Shown: piece after piece, positions 27,490 to 36,785 of the stretch
Layout of the letters: each line of letters opens with the position of its first letter
Numbering within the stretch: position 1 is the first letter of the stretch
NCBI RefSeq assembly: GCF_024320785.1
Contig: NZ_JANDBC010000003.1
Coordinates: forward strand, 579,420 to 643,419
Length of the DNA: 64,000 nt
Source: Gracilimonas sediminicola
GTDB taxonomy: Bacteria > Bacteroidota > Rhodothermia > Balneolales > Balneolaceae
Direction of reading: 5' to 3'
Position numbers and translations under genes: made by a program
The notes under the pieces: generated by a model
Told to the model about the DNA's origin: nothing
What the model saw: only the letters and a program-made list of their open reading frames with translations
The model's database searches: none

Positions 27490-29805
27490 TTACTTCACCT
27501 CCGATTCGATGGTCAATTCTGCCCGAACCGATAAAGTGATATAGTCGGAAGTCCGTATTTTAACGTCCTGGTTATTTGTTGTTTGTAATGAAGCTGAAAC
27601 TTCAAGGAAACGAGTTTGATAAAGTTGATCGAGCTGATCCTGCGATAGGGCAAGCTCAATGGTACCGCTGGTTGGGTTCTCATGATCAGAGAATCGGTCA
27701 GCACCAATTTGTGCAGCCTGCAAAGTAATTTCATCCAGAACTACAGAAACCGGAGAAAGTTCATTCTGAAGGGAATCCAGGAAGGTCACCACAAGGTCAA
27801 CACCCATCGGGAACCCGTTCTCATAATCGATGGCAATAATTCCTTCAGTGATAGAGCTCTTATCTCCCTGTTCCGGTGAAGGTACACCGCTCATGTCTTG
27901 CTCTACTGTATCTGTGTAAGTAATAGGCTGGTTAGTTGATAGCCGCAGCGGAATATCTACACTGATTTTAGGATCGAAATTCAGCGGATCGATAATAGTA
28001 GCCACATCTTCGTCTTCATTTACAACAGCTTTACCAATAAAGCGAATCTCAGATGGCAGGTTATTCAGAAATACATCCACATTGGTATTGGTGCGATCGA
28101 ACTGAATAGAAGCATTGATGTTATCACCATTCAAATTCTCAGCCAGTGAAAACTTAATCATTTCATCGGCATCAAGGGGATCTCCTGCATCTTTAAGCAG
28201 ACCGGATATAGGGTCGGTGGGATCTACATCATATTCTGCTCCTGTTCCTCTCAGGTACACCTGCTCTCCATCTCCGTTAATTCCTACAAAAGCTCCGTAA
28301 ATCGTAGTCGGTACACTGATGTTGGTTTCGTAGTTGATGGAAAGAATTGGGTTGGTGAAATTCAGGTTATTCAGCTGGGATGAAAGGTCATTCAAGCCGT
28401 CAATCTCTGTAATTTCAGCTTCGTTATCGTTGAATAAAGCTAAATCGTCATCCAGGTCAGCCGGATCGTCATCATTCAAAAGAACCGTTTGTTGCTTAAT
28501 TACACCGGTAGCTCGTTCAATCTCGAGTCCTGAAATAGTAACCGAAGAAGCCACTGACTGATTTTCGTTAATCACACGAATTTGATCACCCTGAGGAGCA
28601 TTTTTGGTGTTCTCAGTTGCTGCACTGATCGTAAAAGTAATTTCGTTGTTGGTGGCATAAACTTCACACTCAGTCAACGGAATAGTAACCCGGTTAGAAC
28701 TACCTGCTCTTGATATCTCCGTGCCATTGGCTTCGGTATATGCAATCTGCAGAGAGTTCACACTGGTAATCTCTGAAATATTGTTAGCTACAGAAGCCGG
28801 ACAGTTTCTGATATCCGGGAAGTCGATGGTCACATCAATGGAAAACTCCAGATCATTTTGAATGGGATCAATGTCAATCTCACCGGCCTTCATGCGGATA
28901 AAGTGGTTAGACTGTGTGAATTCAAACTCATCAGCGCTGAAGGTAGCCGTGCTTGAGGTTGAAAAATCCTGTGCATCAAGTGCAGCTTGTACCTGTGATG
29001 CTACCAGGTTATTACCATTCACAGAATTAACTACCAACTCCTGTGGGTTATTCGGGAAATTGAAATTATCCCAGGATACCACAATCTCAACCCCAAGGTT
29101 GCGAAGCTGGTCGCCATCAGAAAATGTAATGGAAGCCGTTTGCGTGCTACCGTCTGTTAACTGATTTCCGTTGGCTGCACTGAAAGTAGCAGCATTGCCA
29201 ATAGGTGCATTATTTGTGGTGTCGATAACCTGAATATTGGCGGTCTGAAAATCAAATCCCAAGTTATTGGTCAGTTGTACATCTAAAGCCCCGCTTTTAA
29301 TAGTGGCGCTGCTAAAGAAATCGGTGTTGGCACCAATACCGATTCGTACCGGTGAAGCAGCATTACTGCCCGCGGGTATTGGCGTTCCAGCCGGTACAAA
29401 ATTAGGGTTTTGCCCTGTCACTTCTTCTATATTAGCAGACCCAAGGTCACCGGACCCGGAAGAGAAATCCGTAATCTCAATCTCCCCTACGGCCGCATCA
29501 AAAGAGGTGGGGTCCACATCAATTACCGGAATGGCGTCGTTTAATTCACCAAAGTTAAAATCCTGCTCTTTGGAAATGGTGATAAAGTCATCGCCATCTA
29601 CCGTGAACAGTGAATCGAAGTCTGAACCTGTCGTGTCAATCATGACTGACATGGTAGAGTCTCCCATGAATTGAAACGTCTTGTTGTACATCACGGGGGC
29701 TTCTACTTTGTGTGAAGTTCTGAAATCGGGTGATTTCGGAAGTTCACACCCCGTAAAAGCCACACCAAGTGCTATACACGCTATAAAGTGTTTTTTAATC
29801 TGCAT
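27490..29805 (-). CDS. Large secreted lipoprotein of unknown function
   Basis: 771 residues. The signal MQIKKHFIACIALGVAFTGC ends in a lipobox Cys at residue 20. The mature protein is acidic, Asp/Asn/Thr-rich and beta-strand-rich, with repeated sandwich-like units (for example LDVQLTNNLGFDFQTANIQV, IEITDFSSGSGDLGSAN, LNGDNINASIQFDRTNTNVD). No catalytic motif is seen. It is probably exported to the outer surface and held by its lipid, working with the barrel protein encoded 28 bases downstream. I do not recognise a named family. The start is secure from the signal peptide; the gene faces lysS across a 342-base divergent gap. Confidence 0.72.
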   Translation of the reverse strand: MQIKKHFIACIALGVAFTGCELPKSPDFRTSHKVEAPVMYNKTFQFMGDSTMSVMIDTTGSDFDSLFTVDGDDFITISKEQDFNFGELNDAIPVIDVDPTSFDAAVGEIEITDFSSGSGDLGSANIEEVTGQNPNFVPAGTPIPAGSNAASPVRIGIGANTDFFSSATIKSGALDVQLTNNLGFDFQTANIQVIDTTNNAPIGNAATFSAANGNQLTDGSTQTASITFSDGDQLRNLGVEIVVSWDNFNFPNNPQELVVNSVNGNNLVASQVQAALDAQDFSTSSTATFSADEFEFTQSNHFIRMKAGEIDIDPIQNDLEFSIDVTIDFPDIRNCPASVANNISEITSVNSLQIAYTEANGTEISRAGSSNRVTIPLTECEVYATNNEITFTISAATENTKNAPQGDQIRVINENQSVASSVTISGLEIERATGVIKQQTVLLNDDDPADLDDDLALFNDNEAEITEIDGLNDLSSQLNNLNFTNPILSINYETNISVPTTIYGAFVGINGDGEQVYLRGTGAEYDVDPTDPISGLLKDAGDPLDADEMIKFSLAENLNGDNINASIQFDRTNTNVDVFLNNLPSEIRFIGKAVVNEDEDVATIIDPLNFDPKISVDIPLRLSTNQPITYTDTVEQDMSGVPSPEQGDKSSITEGIIAIDYENGFPMGVDLVVTFLDSLQNELSPVSVVLDEITLQAAQIGADRFSDHENPTSGTIELALSQDQLDQLYQTRFLEVSASLQTTNNQDVKIRTSDYITLSVRAELTIESEVK

Positions 29806-30147
29806 TACCGAGTAATTTGATTTTGAATTTTTTATTTGGACCCGAAGAAAATACCAGGAGGTAGGTTCAACAGTATTTTAGTATTCTATTTACCTAAAGC
29901 TATCAAAGCCTTGTAAGTATAGAAAGTTAAAATTGATTTAGCTAAAAAAAACGCCTGAATATGTAGTGTACAGCTGCCTATACAGAACGCTTATCACAGT
30001 TTCGGTGGTATTATCGGTACTATTTAATTTTTATTAACCGGATTAATTTCCTGTAAAACTAATTTCTGATGATCCTCACAATTCTCACTACAATTCGGTA
30101 TTTTTGGTACTTCGTTTGAACGCAATTAATTAATCCAATTTTTATAG
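29806..30147. other. Divergent promoter region between the lipoprotein gene and lysS
   Basis: This 342-base AT-rich gap holds no plausible gene, tRNA or terminator. It must contain two divergent promoters; none is distinctive enough to mark. No T-box-like leader is seen in front of lysS. Confidence 0.5.
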
Positions 30148-31695
30148 ATGTCTGACCAGGAATTATCCCTCTCCGAACAAGAAGAAATTCGCAGGGAAAA
30201 ACTTCAGCAACTCCAGGATTTGGGAGTTAACCCCTACCCTCACTCTTTTGACGTTACCCACAATTCGAAACAGATTTTAGATAATGAAAATCACTTTCTG
30301 CGGGACGAGGAAACCAATCCCGATTCTGAAATCGTGACCGTTGCCGGACGTGTAATGACGCGCCGCATTATGGGGAAAGCTTCTTTCTTTAACCTGCAGG
30401 ATTCCGAAGGCACCATTCAGGTGTATATTCGCCGGGATGACGTAGCCACCGAAAAACTGGGCAACGACAACTACAATAAAGTATTCAAGAAGCTGGTGGA
30501 TATCGGGGACATTGTCGGTATCAAAGGCTTTGTGTTTAAGACCGGAACCGGCGAGACTACCATTCATGCCGAAGAGTTCCACTTCTTGACTAAAACCATC
30601 CGCCCTATCCCTACTCCAAAAGAGGAGGAAACGGAAGACGGCGAAACCATCGTCCATGATGCCTTCACGGACAAAGAGCAGCGCTACCGCATGCGCTATG
30701 TGGATTTGATTGTGAATCCTGAAGTACGTGAAACCTTCAAGCAGCGTACCCAAATGGTTCAGATCATGCGTAACGTGATGAACGAGAAAGGCTACCTTGA
30801 AGTGGAAACACCCATCCTTCAGCCTGTTTACGGCGGTGCTGCGGCCAAGCCTTTTGTGACGCATCACAACGCCCTGGATATGGATTTGTATCTTCGTATT
30901 GCTAATGAGCTTTACCTGAAGCGATTGATTGTCGGTGGTTATGACGGCGTTTATGAATTTTCAAAAGACTTCCGGAATGAAGGACTCTCCCGATTCCACA
31001 ATCCGGAATTTACCCAGGTTGAGCTATACGTTGCCTATAAAGACTACAACTGGATGATGGAGTTCACCGAGAAGATGCTGGAGAAAGTAGCTATCGAACT
31101 GCATGGCTCTACCAAAGTTCAGGTTGGCGAACATGAAATTGATTTCAAAGCCCCGTGGCCCCGGGTTCCGCTTTTTGAAGCTATTGAAAAAGAAACCGGG
31201 CATGACCTATATGGCAAAGACCTGGATGAACTGAAGGCTGTTGGCAAAGAACTGCACATTGAAATGGACGAGTCTTTCGGTGCCGGTAAAATAATCGATG
31301 AGATTTTCGGAGAATATGTGGAAGGCAAACTCATTCAGCCAACATTTATCACCGACTACCCGTTGGAGATGAGTCCGCTTACCAAAAAGCACCGATCCAA
31401 GGAAGGATTGGTGGAGCGGTTTGAGGCCATCTGTAACGGAAAAGAAATTGCCAATGCCTACACCGAGCTTAATGATCCGATTGACCAGCGCGAACGACTG
31501 GAAGAGCAGGCTAAACTGCGTGCCGGCGGAGATGATGAAGCCATGACCATCGATGATGACTTTATCCGAGCCCTCGAATATGGCATGCCTCCTACTGCAG
31601 GAATAGGAATTGGAATCGACCGTCTGGCGATGATAATGACTAACTCAGAATCCATCCGCGACGTCCTTTTCTTCCCTCAGATGAAACCGGAATAG
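30148..31695 (+). CDS. lysS: Lysyl-tRNA synthetase, class II
   Basis: 515 residues, the usual length. It charges tRNA-Lys with lysine in the cytoplasm. The N-terminal OB-fold anticodon-binding domain spans about 55-160 ([21 protein letters not shown]). The class II catalytic core shows motif 1 ([15 protein letters not shown]), motif 2 ([20 protein letters not shown]) and motif 3 ([14 protein letters not shown] near the C-terminus). A slightly enlarged segment precedes motif 1 ([19 protein letters not shown]). It is preceded by a gap with no neighbour on the same strand and followed by a LolC/E-type permease after 117 bases that contain an inverted repeat. Confidence 0.97.
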   Translation: MSDQELSLSEQEEIRREKLQQLQDLGVNPYPHSFDVTHNSKQILDNENHFLRDEETNPDSEIVTVAGRVMTRRIMGKASFFNLQDSEGTIQVYIRRDDVATEKLGNDNYNKVFKKLVDIGDIVGIKGFVFKTGTGETTIHAEEFHFLTKTIRPIPTPKEEETEDGETIVHDAFTDKEQRYRMRYVDLIVNPEVRETFKQRTQMVQIMRNVMNEKGYLEVETPILQPVYGGAAAKPFVTHHNALDMDLYLRIANELYLKRLIVGGYDGVYEFSKDFRNEGLSRFHNPEFTQVELYVAYKDYNWMMEFTEKMLEKVAIELHGSTKVQVGEHEIDFKAPWPRVPLFEAIEKETGHDLYGKDLDELKAVGKELHIEMDESFGAGKIIDEIFGEYVEGKLIQPTFITDYPLEMSPLTKKHRSKEGLVERFEAICNGKEIANAYTELNDPIDQRERLEEQAKLRAGGDDEAMTIDDDFIRALEYGMPPTAGIGIGIDRLAMIMTNSESIRDVLFFPQMKPE

Positions 31696-31697
31696 TT

Positions 31698-31810
31698 GTT
31701 CGTTAATGGTATATTCGTTTTTCGAAAATCGGTTAACAACTTCCAATAACCAGTGAAAGTAACTTAGGTTGATTCATTTACTAACTATTAACGAATAACC
31801 AATAACGAAC
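31698..31810. repeat. Imperfect inverted repeat between lysS and the permease gene
   Basis: GTTCGTTAATGGTATATTCGTT at 31698-31719 and AACGAATAACCAATAACGAAC at 31790-31810 are inverted copies with one mismatch and one indel, about 70 bases apart. The arms recall the gattaacga-like ends of the repeats at 11.7 and 13.2 kb, so this may be a mini-element of the same family. Confidence 0.6.
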
Positions 31811-31812
31811 AT

Positions 31813-33039
31813 ATGAAATTTGAGTGGTACCTGGCGCTTCGGTATTTCAAAGGCTCGCGCAAAAGCTCGGGCTTTTTGTCGTTCATCAAGTACATGTCGA
31901 TTACCGGCATTGCTGTGGGCTCGGCCGGACTCCTCATCGCCCTTTCCATTGTTCACGGATTTAAATCCACGATTAACGGGAAGATCATGGATTTTGCACC
32001 GCATATCACCGTCACCACTTTTACGGACCGACCCATCGAACGGGTAGACACCGTTTTTGCCCATCTGGACCAATATCCCGAAATCAAGAGTAAGCAGATT
32101 GTGATTCAGGGTCAGGTTATGATTCAAACACGGGATGCCGTCACCGGAACAACGCTCAAAGGTGTTGATTTAGACAGACCTTCGTTCGGGGTTGGAAAGT
32201 ATATCTCTGAAGGAACTTATAACCTGGGGCAAGATTCCACCGGTATGCCCGGCATTGCAATGGGTGCCCAGCTGGCCCAGGAACTTCAGGCTGAAATTGG
32301 TTCTGTAATCACCGTTTACACTATTGAAGGCATTCCCTCTTTAATCAACTCCCCCGAAATCAAGCAATTCAGGCTGACCGGTATTTACGAAACAGGCATC
32401 GACCGCTTTGATGATGTATTTGCGATGGTGAGCCGACCCCACGCCCAACAGTTGTTCAAGTATCCACCCAATGTAGCCGATGGTATTGAATTAAGGCTGC
32501 AGGATAATGTGGACATTTTCCCCTTCAAGGAAAAGCTGAGTGAAAGCCTCACCTTCCCTTACTACAACGAAACCATTTACACCGTATTCGGGAATATCTT
32601 TGCATGGGTGGAACTGCAGGAAAATATGATTCCCCTGGTGATCAGCGGGATGATTATTGTAGCGGCTTTTAACCTGATTGGAGCTATCCTGATGATGGTG
32701 CTGGAGCGCACCCGCGATATCGGCGTACTGAAAACCATTGGCAGTAAGTCGAAGATCATCCGCCGGGTCTTTTTAATGGAAGGACTGATGGTCGCCGGGG
32801 TTGGACTCATCATCGGGATTGGTATATCTTTACTTTTTTGGTTCCTTCAGGCCAATTACCAGATCATCCCTCTTTCACAGGAAAACTATTACATGAGTTA
32901 TGCCCCCGTTGAACCGCACCTGATGGATTTCCTGATTACAGCCGTAGTCACCCTTCTCCTCTCCGCCATCGCCTCCTGGTTCCCCGCCCGTGTAGCTGCC
33001 AATACCGATCCAGTTAAGGTTATTTCGTTCGGTCGATAA
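31813..33039 (+). CDS. LolC/LolE-family ABC transporter permease
   Basis: 408 residues. The N-terminal LALRYFKGSRKSSGFLSFIK is the hallmark of LolC/E proteins, followed by membrane helix 1 (about 25-48), a large periplasmic MacB-like domain (50-260), and three further helices of an FtsX-type core (about 275-300, 325-350, 370-395, with LERTRDIGVLKTIGSKSKII and FPARVAANTDPVKVISFGR). In proteobacteria LolCDE extracts lipoproteins from the inner membrane for transfer to LolA; here the same job is likely, given the many lipoproteins, but no LolD ATPase is adjacent. The single FtsX core suggests a homodimer. Confidence 0.85.
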   Translation: MKFEWYLALRYFKGSRKSSGFLSFIKYMSITGIAVGSAGLLIALSIVHGFKSTINGKIMDFAPHITVTTFTDRPIERVDTVFAHLDQYPEIKSKQIVIQGQVMIQTRDAVTGTTLKGVDLDRPSFGVGKYISEGTYNLGQDSTGMPGIAMGAQLAQELQAEIGSVITVYTIEGIPSLINSPEIKQFRLTGIYETGIDRFDDVFAMVSRPHAQQLFKYPPNVADGIELRLQDNVDIFPFKEKLSESLTFPYYNETIYTVFGNIFAWVELQENMIPLVISGMIIVAAFNLIGAILMMVLERTRDIGVLKTIGSKSKIIRRVFLMEGLMVAGVGLIIGIGISLLFWFLQANYQIIPLSQENYYMSYAPVEPHLMDFLITAVVTLLLSAIASWFPARVAANTDPVKVISFGR

Positions 33040-33310
33040 GGGCTGGCGGAAACTTTCATTCTGACGGAGAGCATCGGAATGAGGTGAAATTCCAAGCTCC
33101 AAATTCCAATGACCAATTCTATGAAAATGAAGCATTACCAACGACCGGTTTTTGCGAGGAGCATCCAAAGCCAAACGCCGGGCTAAGTGCATAACGACGC
33201 GGCAATCTCCCTGAATCTGGCAACCAAATCATTACACAATTTCATCCCTGCTAAGCAGTAGGCTGATTGGTTCTATAAGCTCTACAGCTCGTGCCTTTAT
33301 ACAAACTATT

Positions 33311-33445
33311 CCGACCTCTTTTGATTTCTCCTTATCAAGGAGAAAGACGCTTTAGAAACTTGGTAGTTTGATTCATTCTCTTCTCCTTTTCTAAGCTCCG
33401 AAAAAAGTCTCCTCCTTGCGAAGGAGGAGATTTAGAGGAGGTCGG
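33311..33445. repeat. Clover-leaf-folding intergenic repeat, copy 1
   Basis: The outer arms CCGACCTC (33311-33318) and GAGGTCGG (33438-33445) pair perfectly. Inside are two perfect hairpins, TTTCTCCTT/AAGGAGAAA (33325-33345) and TCTCCTCCTT/AAGGAGGAGA (33408-33430). Copy 2 at 36322-36457 has the same outer arms and both inner hairpins, with a diverged spacer. The arrangement resembles a small non-autonomous palindromic element. Confidence 0.85.
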
Positions 33446-33477
33446 GGTTTAAGGGCAGTGAATTATAATGTTTGGGT

Positions 33478-33519
33478 GAAATCATTACCTGCGAAGAAAT
33501 CATTACCTGCGAAGAAATC
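33478..33519 (+). repeat. 18-base tandem repeat
   Basis: GAAATCATTACCTGCGAA occurs at 33478-33495 and 33496-33513, followed by the first six bases of a third unit. The exact repetition and non-coding setting suggest slippage. Confidence 0.8.
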
Positions 33520-33566
33520 TACCTGAATAATACTACCCTTCATTAAACTTTTTATTATCCCTTGTC

Positions 33567-33586
33567 ATCCCTGCGAAAGCAGGGAT
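33567..33586. repeat. REP-like hairpin with GAAA tetraloop
   Basis: ATCCCTGC and GCAGGGAT pair perfectly around GAAA. The surrounding gtcatccctgcgaaagcagggatct is a form seen as scattered palindromes in many bacterial genomes. It lies just past the 3' end of the leftward NERD gene and may also end its transcript. Confidence 0.7.
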
Positions 33587-33663
33587 CTTGTTATTACCAA
33601 ATAATCAAAATCTGGTCCTTTAACACCAACAGTTTTCAGGTATTCGCTGCAGCTAAAACTAAA

Positions 33664-34338
33664 TTAAGCGTTTTTTGTAAATCGACACTTTGGATAGTTT
33701 TCACATCCTAAGAACTTGGTGTCTTTATTAGGCCCCCTCTTTGCTACTCTTTCTACAAGATTAGCTCCACAGTTTGGACAGATAGTATTTGATCTCTTTC
33801 TTTCACGTAATGAACGTAAATGATCTTTGTTTGATAAATCCGAATTAGAAACCAGCAGGTCGAGTTTGTCAATTATCAACTTAAGATCATCATTACTGAC
33901 GATAATCTCCTTGTATTGTTTAATATATTTACCCAATCCGGAATTAATCACATTTTCAGGCATTTTGGTTTTAAATTCACAATTTCCATTAAAGAAAATT
34001 ATGGTGTGAATTAGTGATTCAGGAACCAACAGGTACTTTGCAAGAACTTTTTTCTGTCTAAATGTTTGTCTTAATGGATTCTGAAACGGATAGTTTTTTC
34101 CATATATAGATTGGGTCCATTTTGGCTGTTGTTCAGATCCAAAAATCCATCCTTTTTTATTCTTCGTCTCTACAATGAAAAGACCATATTTTGATATAAT
34201 GATGTGATCAATCTGTGTGGTTCCGTTTTTACTTGGAATGATAACATTATGGTATCTTTGATAAGCTTCATTATCTAGAAACAACCATATATTAAAAGCG
34301 GTCTTTTTTTCTCCAAACCATCCTTTTAGAAAGCTCAT
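33664..34338 (-). CDS. NERD-domain nuclease-like protein with C-terminal topoisomerase-type zinc finger
   Basis: 224 residues. The NERD domain (about 8-125) has the restriction-endonuclease-like core TQIDHIIISKYGLFIVETKN, with Asp44, Glu57 and Lys59 in the right order for a PD-(D/E)xK site. The C-terminal finger (about 190-220) begins CPNCGANLV and ends GCENYPKC, as in bacterial topoisomerase I zinc ribbons. NERD proteins are DNA-processing enzymes, often in mobile or defence settings. The gene is visibly richer in A+T than neighbours and has a 23-base gap to the unknown gene upstream on the same strand, so the two probably arrived together. The clover-leaf repeats lie on either side of the patch. 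Confidence 0.88.
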   Translation of the reverse strand: MSFLKGWFGEKKTAFNIWLFLDNEAYQRYHNVIIPSKNGTTQIDHIIISKYGLFIVETKNKKGWIFGSEQQPKWTQSIYGKNYPFQNPLRQTFRQKKVLAKYLLVPESLIHTIIFFNGNCEFKTKMPENVINSGLGKYIKQYKEIIVSNDDLKLIIDKLDLLVSNSDLSNKDHLRSLRERKRSNTICPNCGANLVERVAKRGPNKDTKFLGCENYPKCRFTKNA

Positions 34339-34361
34339 AAACTTTAAAACATTTTATGAGG

Positions 34362-35150
34362 TTAATTGTTTTTGATAATGAACGACCTGGTTAGCTCAAA
34401 AACTTTGCTTAAAAATTTAGTAGTCCAAATTATATATTCAATTCCACCTTGGTACATCTCAATTTTGTTAGAAGAATAGTTAATTCCTCCTTTACCATCC
34501 TCTTTTACAGTACCAAAATGAAAAGGTAACATTTCAATCGACCCATGAGAAATTGGGTGAAGTACGTGCTTTACTTGAGTTGAAAGCCAAGTTGTGTCCT
34601 TTGGGCTTAGCGGTAAACATTTCCTTAGAAATTCTAAATATGGAGGTAGTAGTATATTTCCCTTGATAATAGGGTCTACCCGCTGAAATTTACTCCCCAT
34701 TTTTTTATAACTAGATTTGTATAAATCCCAAAAATCAGAATTAGGATTATCATTAATTTTTTTAATTAAATTATTTTTTTCTGAGAGATACTCTAAAAGG
34801 TCTTTCTTAGGAATACTTAGAAAAATTGCTACAGCAGAAAATTCATGAATAAGTCTACACTGCCTATAAATAGCTGGGACATTACCAGTTGTTAAAAGGT
34901 GGTATGCGCTTTCAATTTCGCATGACGCATTGAGTATACAAATTGCTATCTGGCTCTGTTTTTCTCGGGAACTAATTATACTGTTTAAACTTGGTTCGTC
35001 GACTTGCATGTGAAATAAGTAATCAGCAATGTCTTGTGATAACTCTTTTATTTTATCATAACCTATTGCTTCTTCAATCTGTTTTATTCTTTTATCAATT
35101 GATAGAAACCCCTTTTCAATATTCTCTGCTTTATTTAAATATTCTCTCAT
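34362..35150 (-). CDS. Helical protein of unknown function paired with the NERD gene
   Basis: 262 residues with no signal peptide or membrane segment. Predicted mostly helical: a coiled stretch at 5-45, then helices including AICILNASCEIESAYHLLT and VPAIYRQCRLIHEFSAVAIF, and a short conserved-looking HPISHGS near residue 198. The general look (residential hydrophobic helices around a His-rich turn) resembles DUF5677-like or RNA/DNA-associated helical families, but I cannot assign it. It is AT-rich like its downstream partner, in contrast to neighbours, which suggests recent acquisition. It could be a partner of the NERD nuclease in a two-gene defence or DNA-repair unit (inference). Confidence 0.65.
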   Translation of the reverse strand: MREYLNKAENIEKGFLSIDKRIKQIEEAIGYDKIKELSQDIADYLFHMQVDEPSLNSIISSREKQSQIAICILNASCEIESAYHLLTTGNVPAIYRQCRLIHEFSAVAIFLSIPKKDLLEYLSEKNNLIKKINDNPNSDFWDLYKSSYKKMGSKFQRVDPIIKGNILLPPYLEFLRKCLPLSPKDTTWLSTQVKHVLHPISHGSIEMLPFHFGTVKEDGKGGINYSSNKIEMYQGGIEYIIWTTKFLSKVFELTRSFIIKNN

Positions 35151-35300
35151 GCTGTTATTTTAAATTTGAGAATGAAGTATAATTGATCAGTGTTATTTCT
35201 CTCCTAAAATATTTCTTTGACCATTAAATTCAAGTTTAAACATTAAAAACACTAGATTAGATGGAAAATGTTTAATAAAACCTTTCAAATATTTTAGTAA

Positions 35301-36290
35301 ATGGACCCCGTCACCCACGGACTTATCGGTGCCACCGCTTCGCAGTCGTATGCGGATAAACGAAGTTTTCGGGCGGCGGCTTTTACCGGGGTGGCATCGG
35401 CCATGCTCGCCGATCTGGATGTGTTTCTTGGCAGTGCTTCCGATCCGCTGTTAAACCTGGAGCTGCATCGGCAGTTTACCCATTCAATCGTGTTTATTCC
35501 GGTTGGAGCGCTGATCGCCACCCTCCTGCTTTGGTGGTTCGTTAAGAAATATCTCACGGTTAAAGAAACTTACCTGTTCAGTTTAGCCGGTTACACAACT
35601 GCCGGCATAACGGATGTCTTCACCAGCTACGGCGTGCTCCTCTTCTGGCCCTTCACCGATACCCGTGTTTCCCTGGATATCATCTCCGTCTTTGATCCCC
35701 TATTTACCTTTGGGGTTATCCTATTCACCGGAATGGCCTTCTACAAACGAAAGCAGCTCTTCGCCTGGCTTTCCCTGGGGTGGATAGCCTTCTACCTCCT
35801 CTTTGGATTTACCCAGCAACGGAAAGCGGCAGAGGTTGCCCGAAAAATAGCCGAAGATGCAAGCCACGAGATTCATCAGCTGATCGTAAAACCCACCATT
35901 GCCAACAACTGGCTGTGGAGCATTCGTTATACAGCTAACGACAGCTTGCATGCAGCCGGCGTAAAACTCATTCCTTTTTCTGATCCCGTGATTTACAATG
36001 GCGAAAGCACTCCAGTTTTGGATTGGGAATCAGCATTCGAGACATACGAAGGAACTACTTTGTACTACGATATTGAACGCTTTTCGGAGCTCTCGGATGG
36101 CATACTGATCCGTCACCCCAGCCATGAACAAGTTATAGGTGACGGCCGTTATTCCATGCTCCCAATCACCCTTTCTCCGCTCTGGGGTATTGAGGTTGAT
36201 ACGACCAAACCCAATCAGCATGTGCAGTTCGGGACGTACCGGGATACGGGTGAAGAGGTTAGGGAGTCTTTTTTAGAGATGTTGTTTTAG
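35301..36290 (+). CDS. YdjM-like membrane-bound putative metal-dependent hydrolase
   Basis: 329 residues. The N-terminus MDPVTHGLIGATASQSYADK and ASAMLADLDVFLGS, then ELHRQFTHSIVFIPVGAL, show the His/Asp positions typical of the DUF457/YdjM (LexA-induced inner-membrane) family, predicted to be zinc-dependent hydrolases. Four or five membrane helices are visible between about 55 and 175, followed by a soluble C-terminal domain (190-329). Natural substrate unknown. Base composition is like the core genome, unlike the two genes beside it. It sits alone on the plus strand between the accessory pair and repeat copy 2. Confidence 0.85.
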   Translation: MDPVTHGLIGATASQSYADKRSFRAAAFTGVASAMLADLDVFLGSASDPLLNLELHRQFTHSIVFIPVGALIATLLLWWFVKKYLTVKETYLFSLAGYTTAGITDVFTSYGVLLFWPFTDTRVSLDIISVFDPLFTFGVILFTGMAFYKRKQLFAWLSLGWIAFYLLFGFTQQRKAAEVARKIAEDASHEIHQLIVKPTIANNWLWSIRYTANDSLHAAGVKLIPFSDPVIYNGESTPVLDWESAFETYEGTTLYYDIERFSELSDGILIRHPSHEQVIGDGRYSMLPITLSPLWGIEVDTTKPNQHVQFGTYRDTGEEVRESFLEMLF

Positions 36291-36321
36291 AATCGTATTT
36301 CTGAATTTTATTCCAGCATTT

Positions 36322-36457
36322 CCGACCTCTTTTGTTTTCTCCTTATTAAGGAGAAAGACGCGTTGAAATGCTTCTTTGCTTAAATCTAATATCGTAATCT
36401 TTTATGAAGCACGGAAAAGTCTCCTCCTTGCGAAGGAGGAGATTTAGTGGAGGTCGG
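36322..36457. repeat. Clover-leaf-folding intergenic repeat, copy 2
   Basis: The outer arms CCGACCTC (36322-36329) and GAGGTCGG (36450-36457), the TTCTCCTT/AAGGAGAA hairpin and the TCTCCTCCTT/AAGGAGGAGA hairpin match copy 1 at 33311-33445 in the same orientation. The middle spacer differs. Together the two copies bracket about 2.9 kb that includes the AT-rich NERD pair. Confidence 0.85.
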
Positions 36458-36711
36458 AGGTTGCAATCATCCATCAAGCCATTTCCACCTAACGACCCAC
36501 CCCGGCCCTCCCTATTGCGCTGCGCTTATATGGAGGGAGCGCTTAATTAAAGAGTATTCCCATAACCTATATCTTTCTCCCCACACCAACTCTCACCAAC
36601 GAGTCCTCTTTCCCTGCGGCCCCAGCTTAGGATTGGATGTCATACAGGCTCGCCGGAGGGAGAGAGACAGAGAGAGGGTCCTGCCGGAAATGCCTTGATT
36701 AAGGAATTGAC

Positions 36712-36754
36712 ACAAACAAAAAAACCCACCCCGACAATTAAGCCGGGGTGGGTT
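36712..36754 (-). terminator. Strong rho-independent terminator of the flagellin gene
   Basis: On the minus strand AACCCACCCCG and CGGGGTGGGTT (36723-36733 with 36744-36754) form an 11-bp GC-rich stem, followed by TTTTTTTGTTTG. It lies 31 bases past the flagellin stop. Confidence 0.95.
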
Positions 36755-36785
36755 GGAATCAATAGATTCGCTGGATTACTGAATA

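Larger units (their letters stand above)
33040..33663. other. Gene-free stretch rich in repeats
   Basis: The 624 bases between the permease and the NERD gene carry no plausible coding frame. They hold fragments that look like degraded palindromic elements (gcgaggagcatcc, acgacgcggcaatctcc near 33160-33210), the clover-leaf repeat, an 18-base tandem repeat and a tetraloop hairpin, each listed separately. Confidence 0.65.
36291..36785. other. Gene-free stretch before flagellin
   Basis: The 495 bases carry clover-leaf repeat copy 2, a CCCTCC/GGAGGG inverted pair near 36506-36537, a polypurine run (gagggagagagacagagagaggg near 36656-36678) and the flagellin terminator. No convincing gene is seen. 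Confidence 0.6.

Noticed and set aside
36447..36698. 83-codon plus-strand frame next to flagellin
   Set aside because: Starts inside the clover-leaf repeat, reads through a polypurine tract, and looks random (Arg/His/Pro-rich).
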